Assembly (NCBI GenBank): GCA_013397695.1
Contig: VYZI01000041.1
Coordinates: 3,338,987 to 3,402,986, forward strand
DNA length: 64,000 bases
Origin: Centropus unirufus
Taxonomy: Eukaryota > Chordata > Aves > Cuculiformes > Centropidae
Direction of reading: 5' to 3'
Positions within the stretch are counted from its first letter, which is position 1; the number at the start of each line of letters is the position of its first letter. A program made the position numbers and the translations under genes. The notes below the pieces were generated by a model, which had not been told where the DNA came from, searched no databases, and saw only the letters and a program-made list of their open reading frames with translations. Below, one piece after another: positions 26,601 to 40,834 of this stretch.

Positions 26601-29600
26601 ATGCAGCCGATGGGACACCAATGGATGCGTGCCAGCAATATTGAAATCTATCAGCCATAACGGAGTAATTCTGGAAAGGAAAAAATAGGTTTGTTGACCA
26701 AGGTTGAGGTCTTGGAATCGAGGAGCATTGCGTGAGCTAAATTAGGTAGAATTCCACACCAATCCATTCTCAGTGTGCAGAGAGGAAGAAATGGCCAGGA
26801 CCTAAAAAGTCCAACACCAGCTTGAAGATCCAGGTAAGATTTGGAGCTGTTCTGCCAGGCAAGTCCCTTCTCAAAACTCAACTATATTTTTCACCAAGAA
26901 GAGAGTTCATTTTTCAGGTCTCACACCGAAAGGAATTCCATGCCTGAAGTTGTGTTTAATGAGAAGGGGTGTGGAAGCAGAGAGTGACCAACATGCAGTT
27001 GCCACCAAGGAGGGAGCAGCACTGTGGTATTTTCTCCCTGATGTTAGGGAGTGTTTTTTGTCTTCCATCAGAGAAGTTTCGTGGCCAAGAGTTCTGAGGG
27101 GAGAACAACATGACAGAAGGTGTTAGCAATGTTGTTTTTGGAGGAATGCTGGAAGTCTGGATTAAGATCTGATCTGCTGGATGAAAGCTAATGGAAACGA
27201 ATCAGCCTAATCAACTGTAGTCCATTATACTTTGTGATTAAATACAAAGCATGCTATGCAGTACTATAAATTCCCTCAAAAAAAAAAAAAAGGGAACACT
27301 AAATTAAAACTTTGCAGAATGAAGGTCTGTGAGGTAAACCAATTAAAACATCTGAACACACAGAGATGAGACTACATGATTGTTTTTCAGGAGAACAAAA
27401 CTGTGGGAACAAAGCTTAAATATACTATAGGGGCTTACCTCAAGCTAGTTGGATCATCACAGGCCATGCTAAAACCAATAGATGCCCAAATGTCTCCTAG
27501 CAGATAAATCAGAAATAGCCATGATATCCTCTTTTGCTGTAGCAATACTTGGAAAGAGCAGAAAGCCAGAATTCACTGTCACAGGCCCCAGCCTAGAAGC
27601 TTGTCTGCAGCTGAAAGCGGGTGATTGGGCTCAGCTCCACGTGTCTGTGAAAGGCACAAAGCCAGAGGAATAGCCAGCAGAGCTCTGAAAATAAGCAGAA
27701 ACACCAAGCTCTTTGGGGCACAGAGTCAATGGGAGGGGCAGACTTGGAAAGAGTTTGTTCAGCATTCAGAAACAGAACTGTCTACACTCTCCTGCAAATT
27801 GAAAACAAGATCATGTGTCATAGCTGATTCACAGGAGTTTCTTCTTCTTCTATCAGAAAATAATTCCGCCAAGCCCAAATTTCATCCTGCCATTCATATG
27901 AATGCAGGATGCATTCATTTATTATACATTTAATTATCAATTTATTTAATCATTATTTTATTGCCACTCAATAAAAGAAAAGTGTTTAGCTTCCAACATT
28001 CCTGGTGCCTAGTCCAACTGCAGTTTGTATCCCAACACTTGGCCAATTGTACAAGCAGCCACACAGGCTGAAGAGAACAAAGTTCCTCCCCTGAAGAGCA
28101 CACAAACTGTTGGAACACGAAGGACAAGGGCAATCCAGCAGCACGGTTATCCTAGTTTGGTTTTGCTGGATTTTACATTACCTGCTTCATAACTGCTGAA
28201 GAGACTCATGTTTACTGACAGCATTGATTCTCAAGTGTGTCTTGTTCATTCTTCCGATCCCCCATTGCGAGATGTTTTATTCCTCACTCTCAGTACTCCC
28301 AGGCTAAAAACTGGGATTTGATTTTTTACAATGGTTTATACTGTAAGCCTGAGGGACGAAAAATCCATTTTTCTTTCAGTGCTTCAGTTAAAAGAGGAAA
28401 TAAGTAACATGAGCCATGAAAGGACTTTGATCCAGAACTAGGGAATGTAAATGCTTTACAGATGCCAAATAAGGATGTCTCAAAGAAAAAGAAAACAAAG
28501 CATTCTGTACCCCAGCCCCTTTTCATTTCCAAACAAGGTAATAGAAGGAGAATTTTGTAGTATTTTGATGGAAGTTCCATTTCTCCAAGAGGTTGTTCTG
28601 GTTTTAATAATTACGTACAGTCATCAGAATAAACAACTGATTGTTTTGAGGGGGCTTATTGTGTTCCTGGGAGGGAAAAGAAATCTTTAGATCAGGAGTG
28701 TCTCTTAAAGCCTGTAGTAACTGGAGAGAAACAGGGAAGAGGGACAGGACTCCGTCCTTAACTGCAATGAAGTTAGTGAAATTATGGCCTACCTGATGCA
28801 TTATAGGGAAGCCCACTGACACTGGTAAAGCCCTTGCAGAAGATGCCATGAATAGGAAGATCCAGTGGTTGCCTAGTTTTATTTGTACTGGGTTTTTGGG
28901 TGGCACATGACCTTGTTCCGACTTAAGAAACACAGCATCAACCTCAATTCATCTTGCACGTTCCTTACCACAACCCAGCCTCTGCGGGTAAGAGCTGCTG
29001 AGAGTCTTCAATAAACAACAGAAAAAAAAGATCTGACAGACTAAAATATGAAATGTTTCCAAATAAACTCAACTTTCCCTCTAAGAAATGAAGAATCCGT
29101 CCTCTGTTTATGTGTGTTGGAACAAGGTATCCGTGAGGAAAGTCATGACTCCAAGACTGAGTAGCTCTTGTTGCAGTCTATTCAAATCCCTTGTAAGTGG
29201 ATTTGTCTTTCACTGGGGAAGCTTTTTAGAGCTCAAAGTGATTACCTGCTATAGGTTTTTAAAAACTAATGTGAAGCACCCTTTACGTATGCAGAACACA
29301 ACAGCTGAAGTTCTTTTGGCACTGTATATTCTTGAGCATGCTTTTTGCATAATATTTTTACTCAATGGATGGAAGAAGCAATGCTCAGCACACGTGCCTG
29401 GCCCCAAGATAAAACTCTGTGGGTTCAGCCCACACAGATGGGCCCTGCGCTTGCTTGATGCCTCAAGGACATTTGTAACATTCTGCATGAGTGCAGATGT
29501 CTTCCCCGATCCTCTTGCAAGATCAGAAGATTGGGTCAGTGGCTGTGCTCCAGATAATGTCACTATTAACATCTCCAGACATAATCACAGACACGGCTAC

Positions 29601-30711
29601 AAGAATAAAGGGGGTCAGAAATGAGCTTCTAAGCTTACAGAACAGCTGCCTCGCTCCTTCTAATTCCCTAAATCCCAGAGCAGAGTGAGAATGAAAACAC
29701 ACCTTGCTAGGAGAAAACCAGCGCGGTGAAGGAGCCAGTGTTCGGGTATAGGAGATGAAAGCTGGAGTTCAGAAATGTCAGACCTACATCCCGGGGGAAC
29801 GGTGAGGGCTCAGTCCATTACCCCTGCAAACAAAACAGTGGGAATCTATCAGGAGGCAACTTTTTTGACAGTTTACTTCACAATAAAAATAAATCTGTGC
29901 TTGTCTACTACTAATAAGGATTAAATAATGCATGAATATCTTATATCTGAAGCCTTGAAGTAACTAGCACATGTCACATGTTATAAATCCCACCCCTATC
30001 ACGCAGCACTCCTGGCAGGTTTTGTAGTTCCTTTAGAGCAGGAAACAACACATTTCGGGACAGTACCTCAGTGATTCCGTGACTTTATGTGTTGACTCTG
30101 CAGGAAACTAACTTTCCAAACAGCATGTGATGGATTCAAACCCACTGCTGAGGAAGCAGAGAAGGGAGCACAACCAGAGACACAGGAAAAGCCATGCCTG
30201 CATCACTAGAATGCTCCCCGCTAAACAGCAACATCTTGAGCCAGAATGCCAAGTAGGGCAGAGTGGTTTTAATCAGGGTGGTTTGCAGTGCAGCATGAGA
30301 CTCCTTGCTAAGTCCTCCACGTCACACTGCTGATTTGCTAATGGCTTCAGAGAGATGACAGAAGGCCGGACTCTTCCTTTCCAGCATCAGGACAGATGGC
30401 CGGAGTGCGCCGCCGCAACTCAGTTCGGCTGCTCTGCAGAAAGAAACACTGAGCAGCATTCTTATCACAGCCAAGCTCTAGAGAGGAAAGGGAACCTTCC
30501 TCCTGGAGGGTGGAAAGCGTTGTTCTGCCATAGTAAATAGCACCAGCTGGGCTCTCGGATGTCTTCCTGTGGGCAGAGCGCTCGGGAGAATCCACACTGA
30601 ATGTGCCTTGCAATAATCGACCCCAGATGCAAGTAGATGCTTAAATTTTCAACACCTACTAAATTGCAACATTTCTTAGACTGCCTGAATACGAGGGAGA
30701 ATAAAACATCT

Positions 30712-30801
30712 TGGTGGTTTAGTGGCAAACTTGGCGGTGTTAGGTTTAAAGTTGGACTGGACGATCTTTTCGAACCTAAATGATTCCATGATTCTATTCT
30801 G
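30712..30801 (+). repeat. CR1 LINE 3' fragment
   Basis: Plus-oriented CR1 tail with 'ggcggtgttaggttta', 'gttggactggacgatctt', 'aacctaaatgatt' and two terminal ATTCYATG-type octamers. Same subfamily style as the copy at 14.4 kb. Confidence 0.85.
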
Positions 30802-33800
30802 TGACCCACTTCAAGAAGGAAGCAGACCCACTAGGACAAGGAAGAAGAGGGCCTCACAAGCACCACTGGCACAGCACTGCCTTGGTGCACACAGCTCAGG
30901 TGCTCTGACCAGGTGGCCTCAAGTGACTCTCACAGGATTTAGAGTGGATTTACTGGCTCAGTCGTGGCCTGCAAACCTACTTCTCCTGGGCTCAGAGGTC
31001 AGAGCCTGGCACTCATTCTGGCAGGCCCTAAAACTACCACTAATCTCATTGTTTCTCCAGTAGAAATGCTTTCTTCCCACAGGCATATCCTTTTAAAAAC
31101 TGGGATTAAAACGATCACCTTCCAGGGATATAGAGTAGTTAGAATGTAAGAAGGAACTTCACCAAGTAACTACATGCAACGTACACACAGAAAAAGAACA
31201 GCAGATGATGTTGATTATTTGCACACCAAATACATTTTCCTCCTATTCCCTTTCTGGAACTAATGCTTCAGCCAGTGCCTCTGCTATTCTGACACCACCT
31301 CTTGGAGAAGGTAACAACTGTCCTCTAATTTATGGCATGACCCCTCTGACTCTCCTTAGAGTGGTTTCCATGAACTAAGTGTGACTATTTCCGTTTTCCA
31401 GAAAACTCTGGCAATGGAGCCACTGAGCAAATCCTTCAGCAGTGCAGGAAGTCTTAGTACCCACTCCTCCAATTTAATCCCTCTGTGCTGCTCCCTCTTT
31501 ACACACACGCTTGCCTGCTTTCATGCAGATAAATCATTTTTTTTTAAAAAATAACACCCAAGACAGCGCCACATTTTAGCCCTAAATTAAAACAGCAAAG
31601 CAAAGCTGTTTGCTTGTTAAAACCTTATTCTAGATAACACTGGACTGAGGACTCAGACCTCAACTCTCCCTCCTCAGGAAATATATTCCGGGGTAAACAA
31701 GAAAGGATTTGAGCTGAACAGAGCAGTAGCTGGTACTTCAAGCAAACTCCAGAACTATTATCTTGTTAGGATACCTGGAGTTTTGTTTCGGTTTTAAGCC
31801 ATACAAAATGAATGTGATTTAACAAGAAAAGGATCCAGTTAAAGAGGAAAACAATACAAGTAAAAAAGTAGAAAAATGGAACAGATTGATCACTTTTGAA
31901 ATAGAAAGTTCAAAACAATTGCTCATCAGTTGGGGTGCTTAAAGAGGACCTGAGTGGGGTCGAGGGCTACTTTTGTTTACCAAAGGAAAGAGCACGCATT
32001 CCTGAAATAGGGAGAATAAATTAAAGGACTACACTTGTTTACACAGAGATGATTTGCAAGCAGTGGTAACACAAGTATTACAATCGGGTAAGTTAATCCC
32101 TTGGGGGTGGAAAAATACAATCCATAGCAGCAACACTCCAGAGGCAGGTAACAAGGAGGCTCCAAGAAATCCAAAGGAAGCAAGAACAGAAGCAAAACCT
32201 ATAACAGATGTGTCAGGAAGTTCTCTGATAGCTAAACTGCACAGGAAGCCTCAAACCATTCCTGAAACGGGAGCATCTCTACCCCACAGGCAGCGCCGAC
32301 AGAGACCCTAACTGGAAGCCTCTTCTCTGACGCTGAAGGAAGATCAAGCTCCTCAACTGGAAAGTCATCAAAAACGACCCAATCAAAACGGGTGCAAGCC
32401 ACGAAACTAGGGATACCAGCTAAAATGCAGATGTGGTGGTGGTTTGATTTCATGTGCTTTGGTGAGTTTTGGGTTCTTTGGTTAAATCCTATACTCCAGG
32501 AAATGAGATTTTCAAAGGGTGGACAACTGTGGTAGTGGCCTCACCTCGGCACGAAGGGTGTCGAGCTGGCAGCTGACAAGCTATCAACAGCAGACTTGTG
32601 TTTCTAGCACCAAGAGGAAAACCACCACAAGACAATGCCATAACTCTAAGTTTGCGCTGTAAAAGTCTCCAGTGGCTGAAACACCCAAGTTACCGCAACA
32701 CCAAGAAGCACAGAAAGAAACTTTACTGTCCAAAAGTGAACAAGTAAGCTACACCAGGAGCATCTGTGCATTCTTTACTTACACGTGGGCAAGTAAATGC
32801 CTATTAATACTGGAAAGTAATTCTCTTGTCTTCAGACAGTCATTCAGAGAATGATCTTAACACACAAGCCGTGAGAAGGCTCATGCGATTCCTAATTGAA
32901 ACTTCCTACAAGGAGTGAGAAAATGCTATGCATATGACAGCATTGGGTAATTAAATATCTCTGTTCCTGTTAACCCGGCAGGAATGTTCCACTACGATCT
33001 TGCTCGTAGAAACAACAATAAAAAGAAACCCCATAGGGTTGTGATGACCAGCAGGGAAGCACTTTGGACAAAGATAGACTTGTTCAGGAACTCAGAATAC
33101 GAGGTTAGAGTCAGCAAAACACTACAGAAAAGTGAGGTCAAGTTTTCTGTATGAATCTCAGCCAGATGATCTCCGAGACTTTATGTGCAAGAGGCAGAAC
33201 GTTTTGAACAACATCCTGAAGCACAGTATGACCACAAAAAAGTCCTGTCCTTGGAAATATGGTCCTTCAAATACACCAGGCTTTGAATCGACTACTTTAA
33301 GAAGAAAGCACACTTAGTCTGAACACCAAGTTGCAGAATGGATTTAACGCGTTGGCTGGCGCAGGCAAACCCGTTCCTGTCAAGAAACACCTCTAGCCTT
33401 CAGGTGGATGCCGAGCAGGAAGGCCAGCTTCTAGGAGGAGAATGGTGCAAGAGCAGCGTCTCAGTGACCACCCCAGAGCGCTTCTCAAGTCGCAACGTGC
33501 GACTGAATCTCCTGCCCCAGAAAAGCAGCCTTAATGCCAGCGGTCCCATGCACTCCTCGAGCGTCCTCTGGGCACACGGCTCAGCCTGTGACATCGCTGC
33601 CACCACACGAGACAGCAGCTGCGGCACGGAGCTGTGGGACAGATGTACTGCAGCGTGGGAGACAAAATGAGCCGGCAGCTTGTCACGAGGAAGCCGTGTT
33701 CGCCACCATCAAGAGCACAAAAGCAAACGTGTTGTCTCCAGTTTTCTATCCTTTAAATGAAAGCTGCACCTGAAAGAAATGGCAATTGTGTCAAGTGATA

Positions 33801-35660
33801 ACTTGTCATTTTGTTTTACAGCTGCCTCACGCTAGGTTTAAGTTACCATGGATACGTCTTCTGTCATAAATATCATAATAAAGAGGAGCAAGCAAGGAAC
33901 AACTGCGCCCTTGATTTTGCTTTTATTTTTTTAACTGTCAAGGGTGGTTGGTTTTTTAAGGTTCTGACACAGGACTGGTAGGATTATCACTGCACCATTA
34001 ATATTCGTATGCACCTGGATGTCTATTATGTATTGCAGCGAGACAAAAAGCTCTGCCTGCTCTCACTGGATGTCACGTACCTTCCAATCTTGATCAAAAT
34101 TGGCTCAGAACACAGTGTTACAGAAATCTCTGTATCTCAGCAGGGTTTTTAAGACAAATCTATTCATCATCATCGCGTTTGTTTCGTGGAAATAACTGAT
34201 GCGTGCACAGAAACATCTGCAAACCAGTGCAGAGAATAATTAAAAGATTTTGTATGTATTTAAGTTATTCTTATTAAATGAGGAAATAGCCTTCTTCTGA
34301 AGGTCATTTCTTTGGTCTTAAAATTTCAAACCCAGGCCACCTGGTTTTCATTTCCTGGCCTACTCCTTCTGTCTCAGCTGCATACTGTGCTAGAAACAAA
34401 GGCTCCATTCTTTAATTGTGAATATCAGACGCCTTTTAACCTTCCCTCTGTTGCTTGTGCCTTGGAATGTGAAAAAGTTAATACACAATATCCTCTTTTA
34501 TTAGCTAAAATAATAAATGGCCAGTTCCATTCCTTTTATCAGCCAGGCTCAAGATCCACAGATCCTTGGAGACTTAAGACTTTGACAGAGATAAAAACAA
34601 ATGGCTTTAAAAGCAAACCCACTGTATTTGAACACAGTTCTGTTCTACTCTTCTGGATGACAGGGAGGGATTGAAGGTCACCACTTCTAAAGTTACCTAA
34701 GAAAAGGCTGGAAACAAGGCACCTCAGACCCTCGTCACCCAGCAGTGGTTTACAGCTGTCACATCTGGTCTCAATCAAAAGCCAGCGATGAACAACAGCC
34801 AGGCTATTCCAAGGCTTGGATCGTGGATGGGTTTAACACAACCAAATGGTACAGAGCATCAGGACCAGTGAAGGACAGCATTCTTCGGTGAGAAATGCAA
34901 GCTGTCAGAGGAAATGGGGCTGGGGGGAGACACATACAGCTCACTGGATGAATTTCTTAGCCAGCTCAATGCAGAAAATGATTGCTAGCAAAGAAAAAAT
35001 TATCTATTGATGGAAAGGAATGCTTAAATATTAAGGTGTCCAAGTCTCCTACTTGTGAGAAAAATGGGACATTCAAAATGAGCAGACAAATGGATGTAGA
35101 CCCTGGAGAAGATCCTAAAAACAAAGCACACAAACCAACCAATCTCTTTTGATCTAGAAAGAAAGCTTTCAGAAAACCTGAAACTATATGATCCCTACCA
35201 AGGGGTCACATGGTAATGGACTTAAGACCCATCAATGAGAGCATCAGGGAGAGTCTTGGGATAAACAGATCAAGTCCATTAATTTACTCCCTTGTTTATT
35301 CACACCTCTTGAAACATTAGTTGCTGTTCTGCCTGCAAATAAAATAACTTATTCATAACTGCCCCAACATTTAGTCTGGGGCTTGCGTTAGGTGTGAGTG
35401 CACACCACTGGATAAGAGGCGGCGCTCCTAGCCCAGTGGTGCCTCGGATCTCTTAACCAGGCTCCTGGAAGGCCTTAGCAAGCCCCAGATCACAACACTT
35501 TCAAGGGGTACAACAGAGAGGGGAGCACAGGGAGGGCTGCATTTAAAAACCACGTGGGCCGGAGAGAAAACCAGCACTGGGGGCCAGGGGCAGCAACCTC
35601 TTTCAGCAGCTCCTGGTGAGACTCAAGGCTCCCCAGCACGCAGTGTCCATTGCTGGGCAG

Positions 35661-35860
35661 ACTTCAACTGTGAGGGTGGGAGGCACTGGCACAGGCTGCC
35701 CAGCGAAGGCATGGATGCCCCATCCCTGGAGGCATTCAGGATGAAGTTGGATGAGGCTTTGAACAACCTTATCCAGTGGGAGGTGTTCCCACCCACAGCA
35801 GGGGGAGCTGGAACTGGATGATCTTTAAGATCATTTCCAACCCAAACCATTCTATGATTT
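35661..35860 (+). repeat. CR1 LINE 3' fragment
   Basis: Plus-oriented CR1 tail. It carries 'ggcactggcacaggctgccca', 'gccccatccctggaggcattca', 'gttggatgaggctttgaac', 'tggatgatctttaagatc' and 'ccattctatgattt'. A different, longer subfamily from the 14.4-kb copy. The 5' limit is approximate. Confidence 0.9.
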
Positions 35861-36417
35861 ATGCCTCGGGTTAGAGAGTGTCACATTTACCTCTTCCCTT
35901 TTTAATCCAGCGGCAAAGAGCGAGATTCTGCAGTTGCTTCACAGATGTGCATTAAATAAGAAGCAAACGCTTCACTCGTGCATCAACACTTCTCACATTT
36001 AAAGAACCACAGAACTGAAAGCTGTTTCCTGTCCCACCCCTGTCTGTTAGTGATGCGGGCATTCATTACAGCAGCTTCACTCGGGGGAAAACACGTTGCT
36101 TAGCTTAGAGAAAAACGTGTATGAGAACAATCTGTGCTGTCCGCAACTTGATTTCACAGCAGTCATTGCACCAAAAGGTTTAATAAAGAGGCCTTAAAAG
36201 ACAAACTTGTGACAAGTAACCAACAAAAAACTTGTACCGTGTTATTCCTGGGGAGTTGCTTGGATGTGAAACTGGTAAGGAAAGTCTGATTTGGTCTGTC
36301 TATAAAGTTTGTGACCAGAACACATGCCACAGTGACAGCAGGCTTAAAAGTTGCCTAGCGTTTATCATTCAGATAATTCTGTTTGTTACAACAATACCAA
36401 GCTCCAACCTTTCTTAA

Positions 36418-36745
36418 CATAGACTTATGGAATAGCTTGAGTTGGAAGGGACCTCAAAGACCAGCCAGTTCTGACGGCCCTGCCATGGGCAGGGACACCT
36501 CCCACCAGACCAGGCTGCTCAAGATCCCATCCAGCGTGGCCTTGAACATTTCCAGGGAGGGGGCAGCCACAGCTTCTCTGGGCAGCCAGGGCCTTGCCAC
36601 CCTCTTCACATAGAATTTCTTTGTATCTCTAATCTGAATCTTCCCCTCTCTAATTCACAGCCATTTCCCCTCGTCCTATCACTACACACCCTTGTAAAAA
36701 GTCCTTTCCCAGCTTTCCTGTAGGCTCCCTTCGCGTACTGTAAGG
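36418..36745 (-). repeat. CR1 LINE 3' fragment
   Basis: Minus-oriented CR1 of about 330 bp. From its 3' end at the left it shows 'gagttggaagggacctcaaag', 'ccatgggcagggacacctccc', 'ccaggctgctcaag', 'tttccagggaggggg' and, further in, 'cccttgtaaaaagtcctttccc'. It may include a small internal deletion. The right limit is where similarity to the family fades. Confidence 0.9.
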
Positions 36746-39700
36746 AACATGTTAGAAGCTTCTTCATAACAAACCATTCTGCAGAGAACAGCATTCCTTC
36801 ACTGACAAGAATAAAATGTTGGAAGTCTGTTTTGCTCATTTTTAAGGACTCAAATGCAATTTACTTAAAAATCCAATCCATACTTTCATGCAGAATTCTT
36901 TGAAATTCTGTTTGAAAAACCCAAAGTCCTATGCTTGGCATCAAACTTCTGTTCTCGTGAAAAAAACTGCTGCTCCTTAAGAAAACTCAAGATTTTCTGA
37001 AAAAAAAAAGGTAAATTAAACTTTACCTCATGTTCGTAATAACAATGCCGATGCATTTGCAAACCTTTATTTACTTAAACTCCTCAACTCTGCCTCAAGC
37101 AGGAACTGAGACCTGAAGCTCTGCTGTGCTTTGGAATAAGCTTTCCAATGTTCCCTCTGGAGGCACACATGAAACAGCATGGAAAATCTCACATTTCAGT
37201 AAACCTCTGGCATCCCATTTCCTTCTCTGGATAGGAGCACCTCATCAAGCTCCAGCTGACCCCTACAATGCCTCGAATATAGGATCAAGAAATAGAATGC
37301 ACGAAGCCACTGAATGGGCTCCATCTCCGCTTGACTTGGCAGGGGAGCAGCACACGTAGCTCAGGCTGGGCAGGGAAGACTGGGTTCAGCCTTCCCAGTG
37401 CACATTTCCATGCCCACTGTACCCCCAGTCTTGCCCAAAACAAATCTGGGCTTGGCAGCTGTGCTCCCCACAACCCCCTGTACCTGGCAGGCGCCAGCCT
37501 GCGTCGCAGAAGCAGAGAGAATTTTCCAGCAGTGGCTGATCAAGCATTCCCGCATCCAAGAACGGCTGGAGTTGCAAGTGCTACAGAGGCAGGGAGAACC
37601 TCTTTGCCACAACTACTACTGTGCTAAGACACGCAGGGGTGAAAATAAATCTGATACAGACACAGGGGGAAGTTTTGGTGCATGGAAAGAGAGGGGAGAG
37701 ATGGAGATGAGAGAGATGCTATGGGAAAACGAGGTACAAGCAAAGTGGGGACAACTGAATCAGAACAGTCGGAGCGCAGGGAGCGTATGTGTGTGAAATT
37801 ATATCAGAAGAAACTGAAGTATAGAAGCAAGAGCTACAAGGGAACATAAAGTTGAGGAAACATTAGTTAATTATCTTTGTCTGAGCTACCTTCTGAGAGC
37901 AGCAAAAGCACATGACAAAATTGCTCCCAATCTTTTCAGATTATCACACATTAAGGATAACCACCACCCTTGGCTAAATTTAGCCTCATCATCTCAGGCT
38001 GTAAAACATCATGTTTGATGGAGTGGTTTAGACTGTAACAAAATGTAGGTGTATACAACTGTTGCATCCATTTTTTTTCCATTAAAAAGGAGAAACCAAA
38101 AAAACAGCTACAAACAAGAACATTAAGTTGTAAAATAAAACATTCCAAAGTAGGAAAAGCCCAAGGCAGCATGGCTTACACCCTTAATTTTCTGCTCCCC
38201 TTCAAACCCATAATTCTAATTCATTTAAAAAAATAGAAAAATCGCATACCTTTTTTCCTCCTATAGGTCTCTCCCATCTCATCCCCACGTTGGGCGAGCC
38301 TGTTCAGAAGAATCCGAGCTGTCAGTGAGGCCTGCATGTCCCTGGGTTCTTCTGCAATTTACTAATAAAGTTAGGAGCTGAATGTAAATCCAGGAGGGGA
38401 GAAGGAGTACAGAGGAACTTAAATAAGGAAGTTGATCTCTGGACGTTCAGAGTTTATGCTTGTACCTGAATTTACCAAGCGGCACACAGTAATTGAGTAG
38501 CAAGGCAGATTTGTCAGCTGCCAAGTATCTCCCATTCTATAAACAAGCAGCACACCAGCAGAAACAGATCTTTTGTTCCCTTAGCCTAGCCTATTTTTCT
38601 ATGTTAATGGCACAATTAACTATTCATTAATGGAATTTAAATAGCAGTGAACCAGTCTTTCCATGGATTTAAACACACTGCTGTCCAGGATCAGAAATCT
38701 GTGGGTTTAAATTAACCAGCGACAGCCTCCAGAGCAAAACGTTCCCAATCATTGATTTTAGTTCACATCAGAAAAAGAAACGTTTATCTACAGATGGGAT
38801 GAATGCCACACTACTGTATTTACACAATTACTTTACTTACTTCCCCAAAATGTCTTGCCCTTGGGCAGAAGAAAAGTGGAAGTCAGTATTCTGTGACACT
38901 GTTACCTTAATCTGCCCATGCCCGATAGAACTGGGCATGGCTGCTAAACAAGAGCAGAATTACTCCAAGAGGTGCTGCAGGCTCCTAGAAAGTCCCATCA
39001 GGCCCAGAGATGGCCTTCTCAGGTATGAGTTCCACAAATCCACAAGTCTCAGGAAGTCAAAAAGGGCCTGATGACACTGCGGGTCAAGAAGTGCACTTCA
39101 ATACTGCTGCTTCAGACCTGACTTCATACCAGGTCCTCAAGATAGAAAAAAAAAAAAGATTAACATCAGTTTTATGTACAATTTTGTTAAATAGATTTCG
39201 TTCCCCTTTCCCTCTTTCTCAAAGAAAACCCAGTTTGTACCTGCGCCAAGTTTTACATAAAGGTTTTTGAGACTTAAAGCAATGAGCTTGATACAAAAAT
39301 GAGAACAAGCTGAGGTTGCTCCCCTCCATCTTACTAAACTTTTCACCATTTGACTTGTTTATGAAATAACTATTTTTCCAAGCTACCTCTACAAGTCATC
39401 ACCCATTCCTACCTGTTCCAGAGCTCTTTAGGCTCATCTCTCAAAACTCAATGTTTTTTTCCAGCCCTCCACTCTCCCTATTGGCACTCGCTTAGTCTTG
39501 CAGAACTCCTGAAGAGATGAAGATGGGAGGCCAGCTGCAATACAGACAAGGTTTTTAGGTGAGGAAGCACCAGAAGTGGACCAGAACCCACACACTGCTC
39601 TCCAAGGAACAGCCCAGAAAAAAAAAAACTTCAGGAAGTTCCAGCTTTTTCCATCGAACACAATTATAGAACCAAGCACATTGCTGAACAAAGTCACTCT

Positions 39701-40240
39701 TTCCAGTTCCTAACAAATTAGTTTAATAAAAAAAAGGGTCCCGAGCTGCTGCTGTGCTACCCAAGTCCCTAACAGAAAAGTAGGCCTTGAAGGGAAGGGT
39801 GGAATTTTCTTGTATGCTGAACAGCAAAATTGAGAGCCAATTGCTACCTTTTGTTATAAACATAGGATACTGAACAATGCTCCCAGAGTGATTTAACCTT
39901 TTGTTTTATGTGGTCGGCAGTCAAACATCGAGATCTCTTTAGTGGATGCACACAAAGAGCAAATCAGGAAATAAAATGCTTTCTTATCTCAAGCTGAAGC
40001 GTTTCCTACATCTCACACCCACTTAGAAATTGCCCCATCTCAGGTGCTGGGAACATGACTTTCCCAGCTCTTTACAGGAATCACAGTCCAAGTTGTAAAT
40101 ATTATTTACATTTTTCCACAGCCAGGTGTGCTAAAAGACATTCCTAATGGGATCAATAGACATAACCCGTGCAACTCATTTGACAGGTACCACTTAGAAG
40201 AAACTGCTGAAAATTTAAGAAGTTAATCCATGCCTACAAC

Positions 40241-40536
40241 TGCCTGAAAGGAGGCTGTGGAGAAGTGGGTGCTGATCTCTTCTCCCAGGTGACAGGACAA
40301 CAGGGAATGGCCTCAAGCTGCACCAGGGAAGGTTCAGATTCAACATCAAGAAATTTTTTTTCACGGAATGGGTCATCAGGCACTGGCAGAGGCTGCGCAG
40401 GGAGGTGATGGAGTCACCATCCCTGGGGTTTTTTAAAACACAGGAAGATGAAGGGCATAGGGATATGATTTAGTAGGGGACAGGTATAATTCAATGATCT
40501 TCAAGGTCTTTTCCCACCAAGTGATTCCATGATTCC
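40241..40536 (+). repeat. CR1 LINE 3' fragment just beyond the SF3B1 3' end
   Basis: Plus-oriented CR1 of about 300 bp: 'tgcctgaaaggaggctgtgg', 'gatctcttctcccaggtgac', 'aatggcctcaagctgcacca', 'gagtcaccatccctgggg' and the terminal 'gattccatgattcc'. It lies about 170 bp past the more distal AATAAA of SF3B1, in opposite orientation to that gene. Confidence 0.9.
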
Positions 40537-40702
40537 GCAATCACCACAACCAAGACACCGCAGTAACAACAAACAGCAATTAAATGCTACTTTTTCTATG
40601 AAAATCAGCTGCCACTGGTACAGCCCTCGGCCAGACCACAGCTATATTATTATTGCATGACAAAAGATACACACATTAACTACAGTTTGTATGTTTTTCT
40701 TA

Positions 40703-40708
40703 TTTATT
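40703..40708 (-). promoter_or_regulatory. Possible second polyadenylation signal AATAAA
   Basis: A second hexamer on the minus strand about 450 nt past the SF3B1 stop. Position only; no transcript evidence. The more distal CR1 copy at 40,241-40,536 would lie just beyond it. Confidence 0.35.
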
Positions 40709-40834
40709 CAAAAGCTAGGGGATGACAAAAAGGGTTAAAATGTTTTATGCCACCTACTTATTACATGAACAAATATACTTAATGCAAAGGGACTCTTTTC
40801 ATAAGCCCCTCTGTCCAAAAACCACACACAAATT

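Larger units (their letters stand above)
20701..40834. other. Intergenic region between ANKRD44 and SF3B1, no gene recognised
   Basis: About 20 kb between the ANKRD44 CpG island and the SF3B1 3' end. It contains the CR1 fragments at 30.7, 35.7, 36.4 and 40.2 kb, poly-A/T runs (for example near 26,424 and 27,277), a CTCF-like motif at about 24,497-24,513 and an AT-rich homeobox-motif patch at 38,580-38,720. Open frames of up to 212 codons show no family resemblance. Confidence 0.8.

Noticed and set aside
29088..29624. 178-codon plus-strand frame
   Set aside because: Not recognised, and no conserved motif or exon signals, so left unannotated.
35420..35470. tRNA-like A box (TAGCCCAGTGG)
   Set aside because: No matching B box at the right distance and no cloverleaf can be drawn.
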